This document shows positions 44,148-49,895 of a DNA stretch of 49,895 bases, piece after piece. This stretch comes from Fidelibacterota bacterium. Its GTDB lineage: Bacteria; Pseudomonadota; Alphaproteobacteria; Rhodospirillales; Rhodospirillaceae. Location: contig CAMDOZ010000007.1 of the NCBI GenBank assembly GCA_945903705.1, forward strand, positions 1 to 49,895, read 5' to 3'. The notes under the pieces were generated by a model that was given only the letters and a program-made list of their open reading frames with translations, did no database searches and was not told where the DNA came from. The position numbers and the translations under genes are program-made. Numbering within the stretch: position 1 is the stretch's first letter; every line of letters starts with the position of its first letter.

Positions 44148-45295
44148 GGCGCCCCTTTGTCCTCTGGTGCGGCAGCCGGTGCCACGGGCTTCGCGGCGCG
44201 CGTCGTTCCTGCGGGCCGCAACGGCAGATAAGGGACGACGCCTGGGCCGTTCTTATCGACGATGATCACCGTCGATCTTTTCAAAACGTCTTCCATGGTC
44301 TCGAGATAGAGCCGCCGCGCGGTTATCCCGCGGTTGGCGGCATAGGTATTGTAGAACGCCGTGAAGCGCAGGGCCTGGCCTTCCGCCTCGCGGATCAGCT
44401 TTTCCTTTTCGCCCGCGGCCGCCTGCACGGCGCGCGCCGCATCCCCGCGGGCCGCCGGCACGATCTGGTTGCGGTACGCCTGCGCCTCGTTCGAGAACCG
44501 GTCGGCGTCCTGCTTCGCGCGCTGCACGTCGTTGAAGGCGTCCAGCACTTCGCCCGGCGGATCGGCTTTCTGAAGCCGCACGTCCAAAATCGTCACGCCG
44601 GCGCCGTAAGAGTCGAGCATGCCTTGCAACAACCCGCTCACCTGTTCGGCCACGTCATCGCGTTCGTTGGTCATCACCGCCGTCAGCGGGCGGCTGCCCA
44701 CAGCTTCACGCAGCGCGCTCTCGGCGGCGATTTTGATGGTGCCTTCCGGGTTGCGCAGGTTGAAAAGATAGTCGGCCCCATTGTTGATGCGCCACTGCAC
44801 GACCGTATGGATGTCGGCGATATTCTGATCGCCCGTCAGGATCAGGCTCTCGTCCGGCACGTTCTGCACGCGCTCAGGCCCGGCGCGAAATCCGATCACC
44901 ACTTGATTCGTGAGCGTCACCTTCGGGCGGATCACGCTCCCGATCGGCGAGGGCAGCCAATAATGCAACCCGGGTTCGGTCGACTGCACATAAGCGCCGA
45001 ACAGAAGTTCGACGCCCTGCTCATCGGGCTGAACGCGGTAAAATCCGCTTAAACCCCAAACCGCCAGGATCGCGGCGCCCGCCAGAAAAAAGGGCCCCGC
45101 GCCGCCCCACGTCGGCGGCAGGAACCCGCGGCCGAGTTCTCCCAGGAGCTTGAAAAGCCGGTTCGCTTCGCCCCTCGCATCCCAACGATCGTTGGAACCG
45201 TCCGGACGGAGGCCGCGGCGTGGGATATGTCCCAGTGTGTTTGAGTCCTGCGCTGGCCTATTGCGGCCCGCGTCATGGCAAAAGCGAAGGCACAC
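44144..45295 (-). CDS. hflK: HflK-like stomatin/prohibitin (SPFH) membrane protein
   Basis: HflK and HflC normally form a membrane cage around the FtsH protease. The protein has one transmembrane helix (FFLAGAAILAVWGLSGFYRV), then the family entry VQPDEQGVELLFGAYVQSTEPGLHYWLPSPI, the SPFH domain with ALREAVGSRPLTAVMTNERDDV, and a long coiled-coil region (AKQDADRFSNEAQAYRNQIV) ending in LYLETMEDVLKRSTVIIVD. The only in-frame start before the membrane helix is GTG at 45295, but a TATAAT lies immediately upstream of it, so the N-terminus is uncertain; the glycine-rich start usual for HflK is absent. No hflC follows; a NYN/OST-HTH gene takes its place. Confidence 0.9.
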   Translation of the reverse strand: MCLRFCHDAGRNRPAQDSNTLGHIPRRGLRPDGSNDRWDARGEANRLFKLLGELGRGFLPPTWGGAGPFFLAGAAILAVWGLSGFYRVQPDEQGVELLFGAYVQSTEPGLHYWLPSPIGSVIRPKVTLTNQVVIGFRAGPERVQNVPDESLILTGDQNIADIHTVVQWRINNGADYLFNLRNPEGTIKIAAESALREAVGSRPLTAVMTNERDDVAEQVSGLLQGMLDSYGAGVTILDVRLQKADPPGEVLDAFNDVQRAKQDADRFSNEAQAYRNQIVPAARGDAARAVQAAAGEKEKLIREAEGQALRFTAFYNTYAANRGITARRLYLETMEDVLKRSTVIIVDKNGPGVVPYLPLRPAGTTRAAKPVAPAAAPEDKGAP

Positions 45296-45374
45296 ATTAT
45301 AGACGGTCTGTGCGCCGCACCCTAACTATTGTTGCCCGTTTTAGCGCGTAATCGGCCTGTTTTCGCGCGCCGGA

Positions 45375-45462
45375 GCGAAATTGGGGTCAGATTCCCATTC
45401 GCCTGAAGACTCTCTCGATCTTGCTCGGTGTGGGGCGAATTGGAGTCTGACCCCCATTTCGC
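45375..45462. repeat. 88-bp element with 17-bp terminal inverted repeats (GGGGTCAGA family), copy 2
   Basis: Left end GCGAAATTGGGGTCAGA (45375-45391); the right end (45446-45462) on the other strand is GCGAAATGGGGGTCAGA, one mismatch. GAAGACTCT is shared with copy 1 (28388-28474) at the same relative position. It lies in the gap between hflK and the response-regulator remnant. Confidence 0.8.
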
Positions 45463-45507
45463 GGGCAGCGAACTCCGCGGGCAGCACACTCCGAACTCCC
45501 GCGCGCC

Positions 45508-46152
45508 CTATGTCGCAGCCGCCGGCGGCGCCGCCTTCGCCGTCTTCGCCAGCTCGAACGCCTTGGTCAGCTTCTCGATGGTCGCAAGCTGCAGGCTGGT
45601 CGGATTCTCGTACTGCTCGGCCATTTCCTCGACGTTGCGCGCCATCTGGATACAGATCTGCGACAGGTCCGGCTGCCCCAGCGCATGGGCCGTTCTCCCG
45701 GCGTCTTCCAGCACGCCCACCAGAATCAACAGGCGCTCTTCCAGCCCCTTGTCGATCTTCTTTTCCTGATAGGCCTTCAGGATATGCGCGCACACCCAGC
45801 CCAGTTTCAGGCCGTGGCTGTCCAGGCGCGCGGCCATCACTTCGCCCATGTTGGCTTCCACGGCGCGCATGATCTCGGACGACGTCATGCGCTTGCCTTC
45901 GACCGCGGCCTTCAGCGTATTCACCACCGCGAGTTGCTTGATCTTCGAAGGCCGATCGCTGTCCTGCCCGCGGCGCTCGGGGCCAAGGTAGTCGTTGGTC
46001 ACGATGAAGGGCTGGCGGTGGATGGTGATATGCGCGACCCGGTCCAGCATCTTGTTGGGCGCCACGGGTTTCACCATGACGTCGTCGGCCCCGGCCAGGA
46101 TCGCGCGCTTGATGGCGTTCTCGGTCTCGGCCCGCACCATGAGGCTAATCAT
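45508..46152 (-). pseudogene. Response-regulator receiver protein truncated at the N-terminus
   Basis: A 214-codon frame whose first part is the last third of a CheY-like receiver: MISLMVRAETENAIKRAILAGADDVMVKPVAP has beta-4, the alpha-4 region and the conserved beta-5 Lys, followed by the linker RQPFIVTNDYLGPERRG typical of a single-domain alphaproteobacterial family. The phosphorylated Asp and the acidic pair, which should lie in about 75 residues further upstream, are missing. The C-terminal helical domain (about 75-214) is intact. The upstream frame ends at a junction near 46165 with another truncated gene. ATG at 46152 could still start translation, giving a non-phosphorylatable fragment. 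Confidence 0.7.
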
Positions 46153-46166
46153 GATGAAGGGGTTGA

Positions 46167-46379
46167 TTCCGATCCGCGAATGACATCTGCCGCTCCGGCC
46201 CGCCCGCCGTGCGCAATATCGAAACGGCCTACAAAACCATGTTGCGGCTCGAGCGCCTTGGCGTCGTCGTGCCGAAGGATTTCGCCTATCAGGGCGCCGG
46301 CCGCCCGCGGCGCATGCGCGATCCCTATTGCTGGCGCCTCAAGTCGATCCCTTCGAATTTGTCGCGCGATGTCGCGTAG
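46167..46379 (+). pseudogene. C-terminal fragment of a winged-helix-like protein
   Basis: An open frame without a start codon (a stop lies at 46164) reads DICRSGPPAVRNIETAYKTM, then LRLERLGVVVPKDFAYQGAG and RPRRMRDPYCWRLKS before TAG at 46377. A helix, a recognition-helix-like stretch and a basic hairpin suggest a winged-helix DNA-binding domain; the family is not recognised. It is head-to-head with the truncated response regulator, and both 5' ends are missing at the same junction. Confidence 0.5.
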
Positions 46380-46470
46380 CGTCGCGTGAACGGAAATTCC
46401 GCCAACACGCTACGCGACAACGAAAATTCCGCGATTTGTCGCGCGTCGCGTTTGTCGCGCGGAATCGTGG
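46361..46470. repeat. Iterated GTCGCG / AATTCCGC region with inverted repeats
   Basis: GTCGCG occurs at least six times. GTCGCGTAGCGT (46371-46382) is repeated inverted as ACGCTACGCGAC (46407-46418); CGGAAATTCCGC and CGAAAATTCCGC are near-direct copies. It covers the end of the wHTH fragment and the space to the next palindrome. Confidence 0.6.
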
Positions 46471-46483
46471 TTACAATAGACCT

Positions 46484-46595
46484 GTCACCCCGGCGAAGGC
46501 CGGGGTCCATTCATCAGAGCACTCGCTGCGCGATGGATCCCGGCTGGAGCCTGTCCTCGGGCGCGCGCTTTGCGCGACCCGGGGGCCGGGATGAC
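46484..46595. repeat. Large palindromic intergenic repeat (GTCACCCCGGCG family), expanded copy
   Basis: Starts GTCACCCCGGCGAAGGCCGG and ends CCGGGGGCCGGGATGAC. The right half carries an extra GC-rich hairpin (GCGCGCGCTTTGCGCG, with CCTCGGGC/ACCCGGG nearby). Same family as 26515-26591 and 32542-32620. Confidence 0.8.
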
Positions 46596-46604
46596 ACTTG
46601 CGTG

Positions 46605-46652
46605 TCAAACCACGCCCTGCCTCTTGAAATACTCCAGCAACCTGTTCCAATC
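46605..46652 (-). pseudogene. Leftover C-terminal tail of a second dienelactone hydrolase-family gene
   Basis: Read on the - strand, these bases encode [15 protein letters not shown] and TGA, the same 15-residue end as the intact gene at 46707-47579, but with many synonymous differences. It is therefore a diverged paralogous tail and not a recent copy. Between it and the intact gene lies a hairpin (CGCCCAAAA.../...TTTTGGGCG, about 46652-46683). Confidence 0.75.
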
Positions 46653-46706
46653 GCCCAAAAAATCGCACCGCGATTTTGGGCGATCCCCCGGAGGGGTGGT
46701 GCAGCT

Positions 46707-47579
46707 CTACACCACTCCTTGCCGCTTAAAATACTCAAGAAGTCTGTTCCAGCCGTCCAGCTCCGCATCCGCCTTATAGGTCGGCCGGTAGTCCGCATGG
46801 AATCCATGCTGGCTGTCGGGATAAATAATGATCCCGCTCCGGTTGCCCACGCCCTTCAGCGCGGCGCGCATCTTGTCCACGCTCTCGATGGGAATCCCGG
46901 CGTCGTTGCTGGCGTACAGCCCCAGCACCGGCGCCCGCATGTTTTTCACCAGGTCGATGGGGTGGGTTGGCTGCAGCGGCGTCGGCTCGCCCACAAGGCG
47001 CCCATACCACGCAACGCCCGCGTCCAGGTTCGGATTGTGCGCGGCATACAGCCACACAATGCGTCCGCCCCAGCAGAAGCCGGTGATGGCCAGCTTGCCC
47101 GTATCGGCCACGCCCGTGCTCATCGCCCACTTCACCGTTTCGTCCAGGTCGCTCATCACCTGCGCGTCCGGCACCTTGGCGACGATGGGGCGAATGTCGT
47201 CGATCGAGGTCAGCTTCGAAACGTCCCCCTGGCGCGCATACATTTCCGGCGCCACGGCGAAGTAGCCCGCCTTCGCGAGCCGGCGGCACACATCTTTAAT
47301 GTGCTCATGCACGCCGAAAATTTCCTGCACCACGAGCACGGTGGGGTAGGGGCCCGTGCCGGCCGGATGCGCGCGGTAGCCGGGGATGTCGCCGCCCGCC
47401 ACCGCAATCTTCACTTCGCCGGCCGTGATGCCCGCCGTATCGGTGGTGATCGTCTGCGCGCCCACAGGGCTGACGGCCAGCGCGAACCCCGTCGCCAAGC
47501 TCGTCACCGCAAACCCGCGGCGGCTGATGTCCGGTTGCGGCAGCACTTGGCGGATCTCCATCGTGAGCGCGTCATCCAT
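46707..47579 (-). CDS. Tat-exported dienelactone hydrolase-family protein
   Basis: A 290-residue alpha/beta hydrolase. The N-terminus has a twin-arginine signal ([10 protein letters not shown] followed by a hydrophobic stretch and AVSPVGA), so it is probably exported folded. The DLH triad is visible: nucleophile Cys in [11 protein letters not shown], Asp in YASNDAGIP and His in [10 protein letters not shown]; the oxyanion region is [22 protein letters not shown]. Substrate unknown; DLH relatives hydrolyse enol-lactones and other esters. ATG at 47579 has AGGAGG about 6 bases upstream and is preferred over the frame start at 47624. Confidence 0.9.
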   Translation of the reverse strand: MDDALTMEIRQVLPQPDISRRGFAVTSLATGFALAVSPVGAQTITTDTAGITAGEVKIAVAGGDIPGYRAHPAGTGPYPTVLVVQEIFGVHEHIKDVCRRLAKAGYFAVAPEMYARQGDVSKLTSIDDIRPIVAKVPDAQVMSDLDETVKWAMSTGVADTGKLAITGFCWGGRIVWLYAAHNPNLDAGVAWYGRLVGEPTPLQPTHPIDLVKNMRAPVLGLYASNDAGIPIESVDKMRAALKGVGNRSGIIIYPDSQHGFHADYRPTYKADAELDGWNRLLEYFKRQGVV

Positions 47580-47653
47580 GGGGGACCTCCTGATTGTGGG
47601 AGCGGCGAGGTTACCACTCGGCACAAATCCCTGAGAATTGTGTTTCGCTGCTC

Positions 47654-47729
47654 TGGACCCTGGGCATACGCCCAGGGTGACGTTTTGGTTTTTTGGTCAT
47701 CCTGGGGCTCGTCCCCAGGATCCAGGGTT
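47654..47729. repeat. Composite of two palindromic repeat units facing dnaE
   Basis: Unit one (47654-47682) has CCCTGGGC/GCCCAGGG around ATAC and ends TGACG; unit two (47696-47729) is GTCATCCTGGGG...CCCCAGGATCC. The same pair of unit types, in the opposite order, occurs at 34061-34244. Confidence 0.8.
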
Positions 47730-47808
47730 CCGAATACCGGCATTTCTTGTGGATAAGAGTCCCACAACCCATGACGAACCCCATGTGGTTCCTTATGTTT
47801 GTTCCCAC

Positions 47809-49895
47809 ATGACTCACGCCCCCTTCGTCCATCTCCGCGTCCATTCCGCCTATTCCATGGCGGAAGGGGCCATCAAGGTCCCCAAGCTCGCGGCCCTCTG
47901 CGCCGCCAACGCCATGCCGGCGGTCGCGCTCACCGACACGCGCAACCTCTTCGGCGCCCTCGAATTCTCGGTGGAATGCGCGAAAGTCGGCGTGCAGCCC
48001 ATCATCGGCTGCCAGCTCTCCGTGCGCCGCGAGGACATCAATCCCGCGGTCGGTTACGGCCAAGGGAGCGGCGGCGGTCGCGCGCCCGAGCCCGACGTCC
48101 TCGTCGTCCTCGTCCAGAACGCCAAGGGCTACGCCAATCTCTTGAAGCTCTCCAGCAAGGCCTTCCTGAAAACCGAGTCCGGCGAAACGCCGCAAGTGAA
48201 TTGGGCCGACATCGCCCAGTACAACGAAGGCCTCATCGCGCTCACCGGCGGCATCGCGGGCACCGTGGGCCGCCATCTCCTCGACGGCCAGCGCGCCAAA
48301 GCCGAGGAGACGCTCCAGAAACTGAAGACGATCTTCCCGAACCGCCTCTACGTCGAACTCATGCGCCATCGTTTGAGGGCGGAGGAGCGCATCGAAGGCG
48401 GCCTCATCGATCTCGCCTACACGCTGGGCATCCCGCTCGTCGCGACGAATGATTGTTTCTTCGCCGACGAGGGCATGTACCAGGCCCACGACGCGCTCAT
48501 CTGCATCGCCGAGAAATCCTTCGTCTCCGTCCACAACCGCCGGCGCCTCACGCCCGATCACCGCTTCAAAAGCGCCGAGGAGATGGTCAAGCTCTTCGCC
48601 GACATCCCCGAGGCGGTTCAGAATACGCTGGTGATCGCCCAGCGTTGCGCCTTCAAGGTCGAGGAAAGGAAGCCCATCCTTCCGCGCTCGCCCAAAACCG
48701 GCGACCGCACCGAGGAAGAGGTCTTGCGCGATCTCGCCCGCGTGGGCCTCGAGCACCGTCTCACCACGCTCGTCTTCAAGCCCGCGATGACGGACGCCGA
48801 GCGCGAGGCCACAGCAAAACCCTACCGCGCGCGCCTCCAGTTCGAGCTGGATACCATCGTGACCATGGGCTTCGCCGGCTATTTCATGATCGTGGCGGAC
48901 TTCATTCAGTGGGCGAAGGCGCAAGACATTCCCGTAGGACCGGGCCGCGGCTCGGGCGCCGGCTCCGTGGTCTCCTGGGCGCTCACCATCACCGACCTCG
49001 ACCCCTTGCGCTTCGGCCTCCTGTTCGAGCGCATGCTCAACCCTGAACGCGTCTCGATGCCCGACTTCGACATCGACTTCTGCCAGGACCGGCGCGACGA
49101 GGTCATCCGCTACGTCCAGAAGGAATACGGCCGCGATCGGGTCGCGCAAATCATCACCTTCGGAAAACTCCAGGCCCGCGCGGTGCTTCGCAACGTCGGC
49201 CGCGTGCTCGAGATGCCTTTGGGCTACGTCGACAAGATCTGCAAAATGGTGCCCAACAATCCGGCCGATCCCGTCACCCTCGAAAAGGCCATCGAGGCCG
49301 ACACCGAACTCCAGAACTTGCGCGACAACGACGACAGCGTCCGCCAGTTGCTCGATATCTCGCTCAAGCTCGAAGGCCTCTACGCCCACGCCTCGACGCA
49401 CGCGGCCGGCCTTGTGATCGCCGACCGCCCGCTCGACGAGCTGGTGCCCCTCTACCGCGATCCCGCCTCCGACATGCCCGTCACCCAGTTCAACATGAAA
49501 TGGGTCGAGCCCGCGGGGCTGGTGAAGTTCGACTTCCTAGGCTTGAAGACCCTCACGGTGCTCGACACGGCTTTGAAGCTTCTTCGCAAAAGGGATATCA
49601 ACGTCGATCTCCTCGCCATCCCGCTCGACGACAAACCCACCTTCGCCATGCTCTCCCGCGCCGATGCGGCGGGCGTGTTCCAGTTTGAAAGTACGGGCAT
49701 GCGCGACGTTCTGCGCAAGCTGAAGCCCGACGTGTTCGAGGATCTCATCGCCGTGGTGGCGCTCTATCGCCCCGGCCCCATGGACAACATCGACAGCTTC
49801 GTGAACCGCAAACACGGCCGCGAGCCCATCGAGTACATGGACCCGGCCATGGAGACGATCCTGAAAGAGACCTACGGCATCATGGTCTATCAGGA
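47809..49895 (+). CDS. dnaE: DNA polymerase III alpha subunit (3'-truncated by window edge)
   Basis: Replicative polymerase catalytic subunit; 695 codons are visible of roughly 1150. The N-terminal PHP domain opens FVHLRVHSAYSMAEGAIKV. The palm domain shows PVGPGRGSGAGSVVSWAL and the catalytic acidic motif PDFDIDFCQDRRDEVI. Then come the RVAQIITFGKLQARAVLRNVGRVL stretch, SDMPVTQFNMKWVEPAGLVKFDFLGLKTL and PGPMDNIDSF. The start is the ATG at 47809; there is no ribosome-binding site, and a 13-codon upstream frame (47771-47812) ends in a TGA overlapping this ATG. Between lolD and dnaE, often near neighbours in the class, about 11 kb of accessory genes are present here. Confidence 0.97.
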   Translation, partial: MTHAPFVHLRVHSAYSMAEGAIKVPKLAALCAANAMPAVALTDTRNLFGALEFSVECAKVGVQPIIGCQLSVRREDINPAVGYGQGSGGGRAPEPDVLVVLVQNAKGYANLLKLSSKAFLKTESGETPQVNWADIAQYNEGLIALTGGIAGTVGRHLLDGQRAKAEETLQKLKTIFPNRLYVELMRHRLRAEERIEGGLIDLAYTLGIPLVATNDCFFADEGMYQAHDALICIAEKSFVSVHNRRRLTPDHRFKSAEEMVKLFADIPEAVQNTLVIAQRCAFKVEERKPILPRSPKTGDRTEEEVLRDLARVGLEHRLTTLVFKPAMTDAEREATAKPYRARLQFELDTIVTMGFAGYFMIVADFIQWAKAQDIPVGPGRGSGAGSVVSWALTITDLDPLRFGLLFERMLNPERVSMPDFDIDFCQDRRDEVIRYVQKEYGRDRVAQIITFGKLQARAVLRNVGRVLEMPLGYVDKICKMVPNNPADPVTLEKAIEADTELQNLRDNDDSVRQLLDISLKLEGLYAHASTHAAGLVIADRPLDELVPLYRDPASDMPVTQFNMKWVEPAGLVKFDFLGLKTLTVLDTALKLLRKRDINVDLLAIPLDDKPTFAMLSRADAAGVFQFESTGMRDVLRKLKPDVFEDLIAVVALYRPGPMDNIDSFVNRKHGREPIEYMDPAMETILKETYGIMVYQ

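Noticed and set aside
46386-47756. 456-codon open frame on the + strand
   Set aside because: It starts in repeat sequence and runs antisense through the dienelactone hydrolase gene, which has a clear triad, Tat signal and ribosome-binding site.

Overview
The window is a GC-rich bacterial chromosome segment that is almost certainly alphaproteobacterial. The diagnostic features are clpX-lon followed by a tRNA-Val(TAC) gene, a complete 14-gene nuo operon of the alphaproteobacterial type (separate nuoC and nuoD, short 687-residue NuoG), and the gene order birA-coaX-RNase J-mce, then proS-lolC-lolD, then dnaE. The 438-residue ProS without an editing insertion and a perfect alphaproteobacterial RpoH-type promoter in front of lon agree with this. 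I would not name a genus.

Layout. 1-3.4 kb: end of clpX and complete lon (ATP-dependent proteolysis). 3.6-3.75 kb: tRNA-Val. 3.9-10 kb: accessory block between the tRNA and nuoA: PIG-L deacetylase, WbqC-like protein, SAM methyltransferase, a PCuAC-fold secreted protein, a secreted SRPBCC protein, a DHDPS-family aldolase, and a NodU/CmcH-type carbamoyltransferase on the opposite strand. 10.3-24.8 kb: nuoA-N, with a one-base frameshift in nuoD as read here and two palindromic intergenic repeats lodged inside the operon. 24.9-28.9 kb: biotin ligase, type III pantothenate kinase, RNase J and methylmalonyl-CoA epimerase. 29-32 kb: thioredoxin 2 and an arsenic locus (arsR-arsI-arsC-aqpS with divergent arsN2) that interrupts the usual mce-to-proS neighbourhood. 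32.7-36.2 kb: proS and the lipoprotein-release transporter genes lolC and lolD. 36.4-38.8 kb: convergent acyltransferase and GT-C-like membrane protein.

38.8-47 kb is a scarred accessory zone. It holds a C-terminal remnant of an outer-membrane barrel protein, a perfect 28-bp-arm palindrome, Dps, several tiny genes, a 44-bp duplication flanking a palindromic repeat, a divergent IF-1 paralogue, a zinc-ribbon miniprotein, an HflK gene translationally coupled to a NYN/OST-HTH protein, and two genes truncated head-to-head at one junction. 46.7-49.9 kb: a Tat-exported dienelactone hydrolase-family protein next to the leftover tail of a second copy, then the 5' part of dnaE, which runs off the window.

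At least five families of palindromic intergenic repeats occur: CCCGG/GTCATCC type, CCCTCACCC type, CATGTTCCGGAAAAG type, an 87-bp GGGGTCAGA-ended type, and the single AT-rich palindrome. The arsenic locus is the clearest multi-gene accessory system: arsenate is reduced by ArsC, arsenite probably leaves through AqpS, and ArsI attacks trivalent methylarsenicals. The least explained association is HflK with a NYN/OST-HTH RNA-binding protein and no HflC.
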